Of a stretch of 54,574 bases of DNA, positions 8,096 through 18,514 are shown piece after piece. The position numbers and the translations under genes were made by a program. The DNA lies in contig JAIBAD010000007.1 of NCBI GenBank assembly GCA_019695395.1, forward strand, positions 1-54,574. The letters are read 5' to 3'. A model generated the notes under the pieces. It did no database searches and was not told the origin of the DNA. It saw only the letters and a program-made list of their open reading frames with translations. The DNA comes from Alphaproteobacteria bacterium (GTDB lineage Bacteria; Pseudomonadota; Alphaproteobacteria; JAEUKQ01; JAIBAD01). Position 1 is the first letter of the stretch; each line of letters opens with the position of its first letter.

Positions 8096-11032
8096 ATGTT
8101 AAACCCATCAATAAACTTTAATCATTTACCCTTGCCCTCTGATGATAGCCAAGCCAAATTAGGTATGGAAAAATGGCGAAATCTTGTTACTAGTCAATCA
8201 GATCATTTGAAACAATTTATTATAGATCTAACAAATAATTTACAGGGGCAAAAGATACTCCAGTCAATTTTTGGGAATAGTCCCTATTTAACATATTGCC
8301 TTTTAAACGAACCTGATACCTTCTATTCTCTTTGCACAGAAAAAAGTATAATCGTATATGATAAAATTCTTAAAGAATTAGAACAAATTTTATCTAATAT
8401 TTCTGATATAAATTTATTCATGCATCATTTGCGTATTGCAAAACGACGTATTTCTTTGGTTATTGCATTGTCCGATTTAGCTCAATGGTGGTATTTCAAG
8501 GAGATTGTCAGAAAATTAAGCCATTTTGCTGACACCATTCTTAATTTAACATGTCATTATCTTTTGAATCAAGCACGGTTAAAAGGTGATCTAATATTTC
8601 ATGATCATGACATTCTTAAAAAGTGTGGCTTTGTTATTCTTGGAATGGGTAAATTAGGTGGAAAAGAATTAAATTATTCCAGTGATATCGACCTTATTAT
8701 GCTTTATGATCCGAATAAGATAATTTATAAAGGAAAACAAAGTTTACAAAATTTTTTTACAACATTTACACGGCAATTTATTCATATTTTACAATACCCA
8801 ACTGTCGATGGGTATGTTTTTCGAGTTGATTTAAGATTACGCCCTGATCCTGTATCTACACCTTTATGTATCTCTATTCAAGCTGCAGAAAATTATTACG
8901 AAACTTTTGGACAAAATTGGGAAAGATTAGCATTGATCCGGGCAAGAACAATTGCCGGTGATTTTGAAATAGGTCAAAATTTTTTAAAAACAATTCAACC
9001 TTTTATTTGGCGTAAATATTTAGATTTTGCTGCTTTACAAGATATTCACAGAATGAAAGAACAAATTCATATTAATCATGGGCATAATAAAATCAAACTT
9101 GAAGGTCATAATATTAAAATTGGGGCAGGTGGTATACGTGAAATCGAATTTTTTATTCAAACACAACAATTAATTTGGGGGGGGCGTTATAAAGATTTAC
9201 AAACCTCATCTTTAGAGGATGCTCTTGATCAACTTGTACATATAGGTTGCGTTGATAAAAAAACATCTGAGCTAATGAAAGAAGCTTATATTTATTTAAG
9301 AACATTAGAACATAGATTACAGATGATTGATGATCATCAAATTCATGAATTGCCATCCCAACCCGAAAAATTGAAACAATTATCTTGTTTTATAAAGGAG
9401 AAATCTATCAAAGATTTTGAAGCAAAAACTTATTACTATCTTAATAATGTTGCCAAAAATTATATTAAATTATTTAATCCCACATCAGAAACAAATTCAA
9501 ACCATTCTTTAATTTTTACTGGAATAGATTATGATAGTGAAACAATTAAATTTTTGGAAAAGCTTGGTTTTACCAATCCTTTATCTGTTATTGATATTAT
9601 TAGACGATGGTATACAGGCCAATATCGTTCTACCCAAAATGAAAAAGTCAAAAATCTTTTATATATACTTGTTCCAAAACTATTAAAAATTTTTGGGCAA
9701 AGTACTAACCCAGAATTAGCTTTAATTAGGTTTGATAAATTTATTTCTAGTTTACCCACTGGTATACAAATTTTTTCACTTCTTCATAATTATCCTAATA
9801 TTTTTTCAACAATATCGGATATTATGATTTATACACCTTTTCTAGTTGAACTTTTAAATGAAAAACCCCAACTTGCAGAATTTATTATAACACCATTCTT
9901 TTATGATCCCCTCCCACCTTTACCAAAGTTAAAAAAAGAATTACATACACAAATTATTTTTGAGAATAATTATGAAGAAAATTTAAATATATGCAGACGT
10001 TGGCTTAAGGAAAAAAAATTTCAACTTGCTTTTAAATTTTTTAAAAAACAAATTGATATAGAAACTTTAACATATTATTTAAGTAATATAGCCAACATAA
10101 TAATCCAAATAGTTTTTGATATTACCTACCAGGCCTTTACACATCAATATGGATCGTTACCAAATTATAAAATTGCTGTAATTGCTTTAGGTAAGTTAGG
10201 GGCAAACGGATTAAGTTTTTCATCAGATCTTGACCTTATCTTTCTTTACAATCCGGAGAAAGAAAATAATGAAATTATAGGAAAAAAAATATCATCACTT
10301 AATGATTATAGCGCACGGTTAACTCAGCGATTTATCCATGCCATTAGTTTAATCAGTAAAGAAGGTAAATTGTACGATATTGATATGCGGCTTAGACCAT
10401 CGGGTAACGTTGGGCCTATTGCTTCATCGCTTAGTGCTTTTACACGCTACTATCAAGAACAGGCATGGACATGGGAATATATGGCGTTAACTAAAGCAAG
10501 AGTAATTTGTGATTTTAATAACTTTAAACCAACCGTTAATAAAACCATTCGAAATATTCTTTGTCAAAAAAGATCAAATTTAAAAATTCTCCGCGATGTT
10601 TTAGAAATGCGTGAACGATTATTTAAAAACCATCCTACCCAAAATATTTGGGAAATTAAATATGTTAAAGGCGGTATAATTGATATAGAGTTTATATGCC
10701 AATATCTCCAGCTTATTTACGGATTTAGATATCCAAGCATTTTACATTCACACACAATAGCTGCATTAAAAGCTTTAAACAAATACAAAATCTTATCCAC
10801 TAATCATACAGAAATTTTATTAAATGCTTTTCAATTTTACCAAAAGATTTTAGTTACATTCGAAATTTTGGGATTAAATGGTCATGAAAAAGATTTTTCT
10901 TTAGTTAATCAAAAAACAATGTCCTATATGATTGGTAAAGAAAATTTTGACATATTAAAAATGTCGTTGCTTGATACATCAGAACAAGTACAATCATTAT
11001 ATCAAACCATTTTAAAACCTATTGAAATATAA
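8096..11032 (+). CDS. glnE: Bifunctional glutamine synthetase adenylyltransferase/adenylyl-removing enzyme
   Basis: GlnE controls glutamine synthetase by adding or removing AMP in response to PII and glutamine. The 978-residue protein keeps both nucleotidyltransferase halves: GMGKLGGKELNYSSDIDLIM around residue 185 (adenylyl-removing half) and ALGKLGANGLSFSSDLDLIF around residue 700 (adenylyltransferase half), each with the G-S and D-x-D metal-binding signature. Conserved RVDLRLRPDP and DIDMRLRPSG follow each. Length is normal. There is little Shine-Dalgarno sequence before the ATG. It is followed after nine bases by bcp, so the two are probably co-transcribed. glnA, glnB and glnD are not in the window. 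Confidence 0.95.
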   Translation: MLNPSINFNHLPLPSDDSQAKLGMEKWRNLVTSQSDHLKQFIIDLTNNLQGQKILQSIFGNSPYLTYCLLNEPDTFYSLCTEKSIIVYDKILKELEQILSNISDINLFMHHLRIAKRRISLVIALSDLAQWWYFKEIVRKLSHFADTILNLTCHYLLNQARLKGDLIFHDHDILKKCGFVILGMGKLGGKELNYSSDIDLIMLYDPNKIIYKGKQSLQNFFTTFTRQFIHILQYPTVDGYVFRVDLRLRPDPVSTPLCISIQAAENYYETFGQNWERLALIRARTIAGDFEIGQNFLKTIQPFIWRKYLDFAALQDIHRMKEQIHINHGHNKIKLEGHNIKIGAGGIREIEFFIQTQQLIWGGRYKDLQTSSLEDALDQLVHIGCVDKKTSELMKEAYIYLRTLEHRLQMIDDHQIHELPSQPEKLKQLSCFIKEKSIKDFEAKTYYYLNNVAKNYIKLFNPTSETNSNHSLIFTGIDYDSETIKFLEKLGFTNPLSVIDIIRRWYTGQYRSTQNEKVKNLLYILVPKLLKIFGQSTNPELALIRFDKFISSLPTGIQIFSLLHNYPNIFSTISDIMIYTPFLVELLNEKPQLAEFIITPFFYDPLPPLPKLKKELHTQIIFENNYEENLNICRRWLKEKKFQLAFKFFKKQIDIETLTYYLSNIANIIIQIVFDITYQAFTHQYGSLPNYKIAVIALGKLGANGLSFSSDLDLIFLYNPEKENNEIIGKKISSLNDYSARLTQRFIHAISLISKEGKLYDIDMRLRPSGNVGPIASSLSAFTRYYQEQAWTWEYMALTKARVICDFNNFKPTVNKTIRNILCQKRSNLKILRDVLEMRERLFKNHPTQNIWEIKYVKGGIIDIEFICQYLQLIYGFRYPSILHSHTIAALKALNKYKILSTNHTEILLNAFQFYQKILVTFEILGLNGHEKDFSLVNQKTMSYMIGKENFDILKMSLLDTSEQVQSLYQTILKPIEI

Positions 11033-11041
11033 AGGTAAATT

Positions 11042-11506
11042 ATGACATTAAAACCAGGAATAGCAGCGCCAGATTTCACAGCCTATGCTGATGATGGTAA
11101 AAAAATATCCTTAAAACAATTTAAAGGTAAAAAAGTCATTTTATATTTTTATCCCAAAGATGATACCCCTGGTTGTACTAAAGAAGCGTGCGATTTTCGT
11201 GATAAGCAAAGCAATTTTGTTGATCATAAAACGGTTGTTATTGGTGTTTCAAAAGACAATCAGCAAAGCCACACAAAATTCAAAAACAAATATAATTTAA
11301 ATTTTATTTTAATATCAGATGAAGAGGGTAAAATTTGTGAAGCCTATGGTACCTGGATTGAAAAAAGCATGTATGGTAAAAAATATATGGGCATTGACCG
11401 CGCCACTTTTTTAATCAATGAAAAAGGGGTAATTGATCATATATGGCGTAAAGTGAAAGTCCCAGGTCACATTGATGAAATTTTAAATATAATACAGCCT
11501 CAATAA
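11042..11506 (+). CDS. bcp: Thioredoxin-dependent peroxiredoxin (bacterioferritin comigratory protein)
   Basis: A 154-residue peroxiredoxin that reduces hydrogen peroxide and organic hydroperoxides using thioredoxin. The active site is DTPGCTKEAC near residues 41-50, with peroxidatic Cys45 and the resolving Cys50 five residues on, as in Escherichia coli-type BCP. The YFYPKDDTPGCT context and a downstream conserved arginine region are intact. AAAGG lies before the ATG. It is nine bases behind glnE and runs convergently into the ATP-grasp gene with one base between stop codons, so no independent terminator can fit between them. Confidence 0.95.
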   Translation: MTLKPGIAAPDFTAYADDGKKISLKQFKGKKVILYFYPKDDTPGCTKEACDFRDKQSNFVDHKTVVIGVSKDNQQSHTKFKNKYNLNFILISDEEGKICEAYGTWIEKSMYGKKYMGIDRATFLINEKGVIDHIWRKVKVPGHIDEILNIIQPQ

Positions 11507-11507
11507 T

Positions 11508-12767
11508 TTAATTTTTTGTTTCATTTTTTATATAGCGTTTTAAATGATAAACTAAGAGTTGCCCCAAACGTTCATTTCCAGCTGGCCTTTGACCAATACG
11601 CTGAATAATATCAAGATCGGGGCGTCCATTTCCTTCTACAATAACGGGTTTATTCGAACATATAGCTATATCCCATCCTATGATTAAACGTACTCCAAAA
11701 TGACTATGGGCCTGCTTAACAAGTTCACATGTTTCTTTCCAAAGTGGTAATTGTCTGCCTAAAATCTTTGCATGCGTTGTTGGATGAATTTCATGCCATC
11801 TTGAGTTACGATTAAGTCCTATATCACTTGCTAATCCCAATGTTCCGGTTTCGATATTAACTGCTGCTGCTATGCCTCCAGCATGAAAATTATCAACCGT
11901 ATGGTTATTGCCAACAGCCATACGAAAAATTGCATGAGTAATTTCATAATTTCCATGTTCATCTTCTATTGATACAACCCGAATTGTTGATAAGGCACCA
12001 TTAGCCAAATCTTCTAACTCTTGATGAACTTTTATCCTTGGTTGAACAAAAAAAGGTTTTATATGTGACAAAATACGAAATTGGTCAATAAGTTCAGCAG
12101 CTGGTAATACTTTGCTATTGTTAGAATATTTACCTTCACCAACATAATCCCATCTTTCTATACCGTATCCTCCCCGGCCTAAAGTTGGTTTAAAAAATAA
12201 ATCACAAGAAGGTAATAATTCTACGGAAGAATTATTATTTAGATTTATATATTGACCTTGTAAAAAAGAAGCAAAAATTGGTATATGGGCAAGATTATTT
12301 CTATGGCAAATTTCATTAAATTTAATTTTATTTTTTAAATGAACCCTTGGTTTAGTTTGATAGATTCTTTTCAAATAACTATAAATTCCTCTCTTCGTTT
12401 CAAAACGATAAAGATAATCTTTCCATAATCTATATTTTCTATCTTCATAAAGCTCAAAAATATAATACCATCTAGGTAAGAAAGGATAGGTTAATGCCAA
12501 CGGCACCTGATCTAAAAACTGGCGCGTTAAACTTTTCCCAACCCGTTTTTTTACAATCCAACCATTTCTATATATACTAAGACATATAATAATCAAACCG
12601 ATAAAAGGAGCTAATATTTGTTTGATACATAAAACCAACCGCGCAAACCATCTTTTTCTTCGCCATAATTCACGAGATTGAAATCGATGAATAAAATAAG
12701 CCGATGATCCATTTTGTCTAAGAAAAAACCAATTCAAACTGAATGGGGCAGTAAATCTTTTCTTCAT
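11508..12767 (-). CDS. Sugar-transfer-associated ATP-grasp protein
   Basis: A roughly 419-residue protein of the ATP-grasp family linked to polysaccharide or glycoconjugate clusters. Visible are an N-terminal basic stretch with a probable membrane segment (LAPFIGLIIICLSIY), then ATP-grasp features: FFKPTLGRGGYGIERW (ATP-binding lysine and glycine loop), STIRVVSIED, and near the C-terminus GWDIAICSNKPVIVEGNGRPDLD with the metal-binding Glu-x-Asn. It may ligate an amino acid or carboxylate to a cell-surface sugar; the substrate is not known. The frame opens at 12815, but a TATAAT-like hexamer at 12814-12819 would put transcription start inside that extension, so I use the ATG at 12767. It is not obviously in an operon. 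Confidence 0.72.
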   Translation of the reverse strand: MKKRFTAPFSLNWFFLRQNGSSAYFIHRFQSRELWRRKRWFARLVLCIKQILAPFIGLIIICLSIYRNGWIVKKRVGKSLTRQFLDQVPLALTYPFLPRWYYIFELYEDRKYRLWKDYLYRFETKRGIYSYLKRIYQTKPRVHLKNKIKFNEICHRNNLAHIPIFASFLQGQYINLNNNSSVELLPSCDLFFKPTLGRGGYGIERWDYVGEGKYSNNSKVLPAAELIDQFRILSHIKPFFVQPRIKVHQELEDLANGALSTIRVVSIEDEHGNYEITHAIFRMAVGNNHTVDNFHAGGIAAAVNIETGTLGLASDIGLNRNSRWHEIHPTTHAKILGRQLPLWKETCELVKQAHSHFGVRLIIGWDIAICSNKPVIVEGNGRPDLDIIQRIGQRPAGNERLGQLLVYHLKRYIKNETKN

Positions 12768-12847
12768 TATCTTAATAGTTTTTATAAGTCGTATTTTGTA
12801 GGTAGAAAATATCATTATATCATCACAACATTAATAAAGTGATTATG

Positions 12848-13961
12848 TCAATCATTTCGTATATGCCCAACACGTGCTGCTAGTGATGCATGAATAAATA
12901 AATCAATGTCGCCGTCCAATACAGCACCCGTATTACTTGTTTCAACATTCGTTCTTAAATCTTTGACCATTTGATAAGGATGCAAAACATAAGAGCGAAT
13001 TTGATGCCCCCATCCAATATCAGTTTTTGTTGCTTCTATACTTTGGGCTTCTGCCTCCCTCTTTTGTAATTCCCGTTCATAAAGACGTGCCTTCAGCATA
13101 TCATAGGCCATAGCCCGATTTCGATGTTGCGAACGATCCGATTGACATTGGACAACAATGCCCGTAGGGATATGGGTAATTCTGATTGCACTATCTGTTT
13201 TATTAACATGTTGTCCTCCTGCACCTGAAGCACGAAACGTATCAACACGCAAATCTTTATCCTGAATATCTATTTCGATTGTATCATCAATCACAGGATA
13301 AACCCAAATGGATGCAAAACTTGTATGTCTTTTTGCTTGGCTATCAAATGGGGAAATCCGAACCAATCTATGCACCCCACTTTCAGTTTTTAACCAACCA
13401 TAGGCATAAGCCCCTTTAATCCTAATCGTTGCAGATTTAATTCCTGCCTCTTCGCCGCTACTTTCTTCTATCCATTCAATTTTATAATTATGCTGTTCTG
13501 CCCATCTTGCATACATACGTAATAAAATTTGGGCCCAATCTTGCGCTTCCGTGCCACCTGCACCTGGATGAATTTCAAGATAGCATTCATTACTATCAGC
13601 CTCACCTGACAATAAACTGGCTAGTTCTTGTTGGGACGTTACATGACGCAAACGATGCAAAGTTGCTTCAGCTTCCGCAATAATTTCTTGATCATTTTCA
13701 AATTCAGCCAATTCAATAAGAGCAATTGTATCTTCAAGTTCTTTCAATAAATTTTGATACGAATTGATTGAAAACTGTAAATGTGTTCGCTCCCGCATAA
13801 GTTTTTGTGCATGAGCGGAATTGTCCCAAAGCTTTGGGTCTTCACATAAATGATCAAGTTCTGCTAACCGGTTTATTGCATGGTCCCAGTTAAAGATGCC
13901 TCCGGATAAGATCAAGGGACGCACGAATAGATTGAATGATACTAAGTATTTCTGCTTTCAT
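12848..13961 (-). CDS. prfB: Peptide chain release factor 2, expressed through a programmed +1 frameshift
   Basis: RF2 releases nascent chains at UGA and UAA. The main frame (about 347 residues after the shift) has the SPF stop-recognition motif in [10 protein letters not shown] and the catalytic GGQ in GAGGQHVNK. That frame lacks the usual N-terminus. An ATG at 13961, preceded by AAAGGT, opens a 23-codon frame that starts [12 protein letters not shown] and ends at TAA (13892-13890). A +1 slip at CTT-T joins RRHL to NWDHAINRL, giving a normal RF2 of about 370 residues. The slip site is preceded by GGAGG with the same three-base spacing as in E. coli. The stop is UAA rather than the usual UGA. 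The gene itself ends in TGA. It is the last gene of the amiC-mrcA-prfB run. Confidence 0.95.
13889..13904 (-). promoter_or_regulatory. Programmed +1 ribosomal frameshift site of prfB
   Basis: Read on the minus strand the site is CGGAGGCATCTTTAAC. It has an internal Shine-Dalgarno-like GGAGG, three bases, the slippery CTT codon, and a stop. The layout matches the classical prfB site (AGGGGG, three bases, CTT, TGA, C), including the C after the stop. Only the stop differs: TAA in place of TGA. Both frames joined here are clearly coding, so the site is required for a complete RF2. UAA is also read by RF1, so feedback by RF2 alone should be weaker than in a UGA site; that last point is inference. 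Confidence 0.88.
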
Positions 13962-14000
13962 TATTACCTTTTAATATTTTTATTTTAAAAATTTTTATCC

Positions 14001-16451
14001 TTAATATAAACCACCTGCATTTCCTGATGGTTCTTCTTGTGAAGGTAATTGTTGCATACCCTCACCATCAGTTATACCAAACATATCACTTTGCGGGATA
14101 GCTTCACCCGTGATGACCTGTTGTTGGGATGCATCTGGTTCCGTACCTGGTTTGAAAGCTTCTAAAATAACATTTGACCCTGCATAAGATCTTTGTCCTG
14201 TCGTAGCATCAACCCGAATTAATCTTATCCCAGGTGGTATTCTAAAAGGTATACCTGGCTGATCTTTTAAAGCTTCATTCATAAAATCACGAAAAACCGG
14301 GGCAGCAACACCTGCACCTGCTTCATTATTCCCTAAACTACGAGGTTGATCAAATCCAAAATAAACCCCCACCGCTAAATCAGGAGAAAAACCCACAAAC
14401 CATGCATCATTATAATCATTACTTGTCCCTGTTTTTCCAGCTAAAGGTTTTCCTACAGAACGAATTGTACTTCCCGTTCCACGTTGAACAACACCCTCTA
14501 AAATCGACACCATCTGATAAGCTGTAAGTGGATCTTCGATCTGAGCACGCGTATCAGTTAATTTGGGGGTAACTTGTTGTTTCCATTCTTCGACAAAACA
14601 TTCTGGGCAAGTACGTTGATCATATCGGTAAGTAGTTTTACCATTTCTATCTTGAATACGATCAATAAAAGATGGGTCAATTTTTTTGCCCCCATTGACA
14701 ATCATGGCATAAGCTGTTGTTAATTTCAAAACTGTCGTTTCACCCGCACCTAAGGCCATGGAAAAAACAGGTAACATATTTTCATCAATACCAAATTTTT
14801 TTGCATACTCAACAATTTTAGGCATACCAACAGCTTGCGCCATACGGACAGTCATCAAATTTTTTGATTTCTCTACTCCCACACGCATTGTTGTTGGTCC
14901 AGAATATTCGTGTGTATAATTTTTGGGTGTCCAAAGAGGCATTCCTGGACCTTGGTTAACAGTTACAGGAGCATCCAAAATTAAAGTTGAAGGTGTGTAT
15001 CCACTATCCAAAGCTGCCATATAAACAAACGGTTTAAAAGAGGAACCTGGCTGTCTTTTAGCTTGGGTTGCCCTGTTAAATTCGCTCATTTTATAGCTCC
15101 ATCCCCCGGTCATGGCTAAAACTCTTCCTGTATGAGGATCAAGTGCAACTAATGCTGCCCCTATTTCTGGGATTTGACGCAATGTATATCGATCTTGTTG
15201 ATCGGAAATATTTTCAACCAAAACCACATCACCCACTGTTAAAACATCTGATGGTTTTGCAACAACTTTACCCCACCCTGTTTTTTTAACAAGACGCGCC
15301 CATTTTAGTTCAGCTAAAGGTATGGTTCCTTTTTTGCCATCATTAAATCCAATTGATGCTTCACTATCCGTTAACGATAAAACTACAGCCACTTTCCATG
15401 ACCCCAAATCAGGGGGAATAGGTAAAGAAGATAGTTTTTGTTGCCAATCATTTTGAACATTAAAATGATTTAATGGGCCCCTATATCCATGACGGCGATC
15501 ATAATTAAGCATCCCGGCTTTTAAATATTTATCCGCTATAGCTTGCAATCTTGGATCAAGACTGGTACGTACAACCAAACCACCCTTATATAAAACATCA
15601 TCTCCATAAAGATTAATAATCTGGCGACGTACTTCTTCTGCAAAATAATCGGCCCTTGCTGTTTCTGTTATACCTCGTTGTTTTACTTGCAAAGGTTCGG
15701 CAAGAGCGGCGTTTTTTTGGTCTTCAGTAATATACCCATCTTCGGCCATACGACCAATAACCCAATCTCTTCTTGATTTTGCGGCTTCATAATCATGAAC
15801 CGGATGATAATGGTTGGGCGCTTTAGGTAAAGCTGCTAAATAGGCAGCTTCAGAAACAGTTAAATCATCTAAAGATTTATTAAAATAATTTAAACTTGCA
15901 GAAACAACCCCATAATTGCCTGTACCTAGATAAATTTCATTTAAATAAAGCTCTAAAATACGATCTTTACTAAAAGCTTGTTCAATACGGTAAGCTAAAA
16001 TAATCTCTTTAACTTTCCTGGCTAGGGATAATTCATTTGTTAATAAAAAATTTTTTGCAACTTGCTGGGTAATAGTTGAAGCACCAACTGGACGACGATC
16101 TGCACCTTGAATTTTATTAAAAAAATTGGTTAGAAAAGCTTGGACCACACCTGGTAAATCAATACCTTTATGACTATAAAATGTTTTATCCTCGGCTGCT
16201 AAAAAAGCATTAATGAGCCTTTTAGGAATAGCCTGAATAGGAACAAAAACTCTGTTTTCTGTTGCATACTCCGTTAATAATCTCCCATCTGTTGCATAAA
16301 TTCTTGTAACAATTGGGGGATCATAATGGGCCAATTGAGTATAATCAGGAAGATCTTTGGCATAATATTTATAAACCCCAAGCCCAATCGCTCCAGACAA
16401 AAGAGCACAAAATATAAATAAAGCACTAATTGTTTTTAAAATATGTGTCAT
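14001..16451 (-). CDS. mrcA: Penicillin-binding protein 1A (bifunctional transglycosylase/transpeptidase)
   Basis: An 816-residue class A PBP that polymerises and crosslinks peptidoglycan in the periplasm. It has an N-terminal membrane anchor (about residues 8-28). Glycosyltransferase motifs are AAEDKTFYSHKGIDLPG, GASTITQQVAKNFLL, RKVKEIILAYRIE and ELYLNEIYLG (residues about 90-180). An OB-like insert occupies about 310-420. Transpeptidase motifs follow in order: GSSFKPF (SxxK), EKSKNLMTVRM (SxN) and KTGTSNDYNDAW (KTG). The C-terminus is a low-complexity tail rich in Gln, Glu and Gly. It lies between amiC and prfB on one strand with short gaps, the usual alphaproteobacterial order. All catalytic motifs are intact. 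Confidence 0.95.
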   Translation of the reverse strand: MTHILKTISALFIFCALLSGAIGLGVYKYYAKDLPDYTQLAHYDPPIVTRIYATDGRLLTEYATENRVFVPIQAIPKRLINAFLAAEDKTFYSHKGIDLPGVVQAFLTNFFNKIQGADRRPVGASTITQQVAKNFLLTNELSLARKVKEIILAYRIEQAFSKDRILELYLNEIYLGTGNYGVVSASLNYFNKSLDDLTVSEAAYLAALPKAPNHYHPVHDYEAAKSRRDWVIGRMAEDGYITEDQKNAALAEPLQVKQRGITETARADYFAEEVRRQIINLYGDDVLYKGGLVVRTSLDPRLQAIADKYLKAGMLNYDRRHGYRGPLNHFNVQNDWQQKLSSLPIPPDLGSWKVAVVLSLTDSEASIGFNDGKKGTIPLAELKWARLVKKTGWGKVVAKPSDVLTVGDVVLVENISDQQDRYTLRQIPEIGAALVALDPHTGRVLAMTGGWSYKMSEFNRATQAKRQPGSSFKPFVYMAALDSGYTPSTLILDAPVTVNQGPGMPLWTPKNYTHEYSGPTTMRVGVEKSKNLMTVRMAQAVGMPKIVEYAKKFGIDENMLPVFSMALGAGETTVLKLTTAYAMIVNGGKKIDPSFIDRIQDRNGKTTYRYDQRTCPECFVEEWKQQVTPKLTDTRAQIEDPLTAYQMVSILEGVVQRGTGSTIRSVGKPLAGKTGTSNDYNDAWFVGFSPDLAVGVYFGFDQPRSLGNNEAGAGVAAPVFRDFMNEALKDQPGIPFRIPPGIRLIRVDATTGQRSYAGSNVILEAFKPGTEPDASQQQVITGEAIPQSDMFGITDGEGMQQLPSQEEPSGNAGGLY

Positions 16452-16509
16452 TTTTCACTTTAGCTAAATCATATAAATTTTATTCTGATCTTTAAGGTTA
16501 ATTGTAAAA

Positions 16510-17982
16510 TTAATCTGGAATTTCTACTCTTTTTTGTAACGCAAAATATCTTTCAACACCAGATAAAATCACACCTGCTAGTTTAGCATGATATTCTGGT
16601 GAATTTAAGAGTATTTCATCTTCAGGATTGGATAAATAGCCCATTTCCAAAAGAACGGAAGGAATATCCGGCGCTTTCAAAACGGCAAATCCAGCAAATC
16701 GATGTGTATTATGTAAAAGCAATGTGCTTTCTTTTAATTCTTCAACGAGCAGCGTTGCAAACTGCACGGATCTATTCATTGTTTCACGCTGGGTTAAATC
16801 AATTAAAATATTACTAATAATTGGACTTTGTTCTGTTAAATCAACCCCTGCAATTAAATCCGCTTTGTTTTCCTTACTAGCCAATGCTTCAGCTTCAGCA
16901 TCTGATGCTTGTTCTGATAAAGTATAAATAGAAGCTCCACGCAAATTAGGTTGAGAATGCATATCAGCATGCAATGATATAAAAAGATCGCCTTTTACTT
17001 GGCGTGCTATTGCTATACGGTCTCTTAAAACTACATATCGATCAGAATTCCTTGTTAGAAAAACTTTATAACGACCAGTTTCTTCAATTAATTTTTTTAA
17101 CTGAAGCGCCATAGCTAAAGTTATATTTTTTTCTCTAAGATTATGCTCACTAATTGCGCCTGGATCATTACCACCGTGACCTGGATCTAAAACAATGACG
17201 ATAGGTTTAGGTGTATTGGGTTTAACGGGTAAAGAATTTTGATTTGAAAAAATCGGAACTGTTTTATTTTCTTTAAATGAAGGTTTTGACGGTGGTATTA
17301 AATCTTTAAAATCTTCATGGACAATTTTTGGCTCGATTTCTGATGGGGTAGTTTTAACTTCTTGATCCGATTTTATTGTTTTATCCGAATTTTCTACAGG
17401 TTTTTCAGATAGAGATGGATTGATATTAGAAGCTGTTTTTTCTATTTGCGCTGGAATTGAAGGTTGAATATCAACCTTTTCTTCTTTACTAGAGTCAATT
17501 TTTGATTTTGTTGTTTTTGCCCAGCTTTCAAATTGATTAACTGTACTTTTTTGAAAATCTAAAACCAATCTATAGGTTTTGCGACCAAGGGGTGGTAATA
17601 AATCTTGATCACTAATTTTAACAGGATAAGTAAAAGTCAATAGAATTTGTGTTGTATTTTTTTTATAAACAATTTCAGTTTTTGCGATTAATCCCCGGTT
17701 TGAAATTAATCCCTGGGCAGATAAAATTTTATTAACAGATCTGACATCCGAATTAGGAATTTCAATTACAATTTTTTTAGGATTAGTTATACCATAAATA
17801 GTATAGTTAGGTTTATTTATAAATTCCGCTACAAAACGAGTTTTACCAGGATGTTCCCCTATTCTTAGGGCAGTTAATACTGTCTCTGCAGCATAAAGGG
17901 TCCGGGGCACAAATACCCAAATATTTAATAGTAAAAAAATAAAAAAGAAATATCGGTAATATTTAAAAATAAAGGAACGCAT
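16510..17982 (-). CDS. amiC: N-acetylmuramoyl-L-alanine amidase with AMIN domain
   Basis: Cleaves the MurNAc-L-Ala bond, splitting septal peptidoglycan. About 490 residues: signal peptide (about 1-32, ending near LYAAE), AMIN domain (about 40-130), a Ser/Pro/Lys-rich linker, and an Amidase_3 domain from IVLDPGHGGNDPGA (zinc His) through NLREKNITLA (zinc Glu), SLHADMH (second His) and VLLEMGYLSN (catalytic Glu). The frame opens with a TTG at 18000; the ATG at 17982 gives a cleaner signal peptide, so I chose it, though neither start has a good Shine-Dalgarno sequence. It is first in the amiC-mrcA-prfB run and divergent from rne, with about 530 bases of spacer between. Confidence 0.92.
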   Translation of the reverse strand: MRSFIFKYYRYFFFIFLLLNIWVFVPRTLYAAETVLTALRIGEHPGKTRFVAEFINKPNYTIYGITNPKKIVIEIPNSDVRSVNKILSAQGLISNRGLIAKTEIVYKKNTTQILLTFTYPVKISDQDLLPPLGRKTYRLVLDFQKSTVNQFESWAKTTKSKIDSSKEEKVDIQPSIPAQIEKTASNINPSLSEKPVENSDKTIKSDQEVKTTPSEIEPKIVHEDFKDLIPPSKPSFKENKTVPIFSNQNSLPVKPNTPKPIVIVLDPGHGGNDPGAISEHNLREKNITLAMALQLKKLIEETGRYKVFLTRNSDRYVVLRDRIAIARQVKGDLFISLHADMHSQPNLRGASIYTLSEQASDAEAEALASKENKADLIAGVDLTEQSPIISNILIDLTQRETMNRSVQFATLLVEELKESTLLLHNTHRFAGFAVLKAPDIPSVLLEMGYLSNPEDEILLNSPEYHAKLAGVILSGVERYFALQKRVEIPD

Positions 17983-18000
17983 ACCAATAATTCTATTCAA

Positions 18001-18514
18001 GATACATCATGATTATAAATAATTACTAAGTACAATTTATTGTAACTTCTAGAAAGTAATTAAAAAATACTTATATAAAATAATGAAAGCTGATACAATA
18101 TTTATATTATATAATTAAGGGTAGAACCATAAAATTTATAGCTTTACGCTAAATTTTATCTCATTTCTATAAAATGAATTGTATTTTTCAAACCTTAGCA
18201 ATTGACATTTTTTTAAAACCAGTAAAAATATGATCTTTATTTTAGAGTTTTACAAGACCAAATTCTTATGACCTTTAGTATTTTATACAGCAATTATTTT
18301 TATCGCTTAAAAACAATCTCTTTTCTTTCATCATTAATTGTTTTGTTTGAATTCTTATTCTATCGCGATACTATAACAACTCAACAATTTGGCTCTTTTC
18401 CTATTTATCACCCTTTTATTAATCAACTTTTCAATTCCCTATTGAATTTTTTTAACAAGTCTCAAGCAAAAATGTATTGGTTCGCTTGGACTTGTAAATT
18501 GAGGTATTATTTCT
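18001..18514. other. Long AT-rich spacer with the probable rne leader
   Basis: This 514-base stretch separates divergent amiC and rne. A consensus TTGACA lies at 18202-18207 and a TATGAT at 18229-18234, both on the plus strand, but the spacing of 21 bases is longer than ideal. If used, it would give an rne leader of about 270 bases. In E. coli the long rne leader mediates autoregulation by RNase E; the same here is only an analogy. A 102-codon frame (18268-18576) overlaps the start of rne in another frame and has no recognisable features. No hairpin strong enough to call a terminator was seen. Confidence 0.3.
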
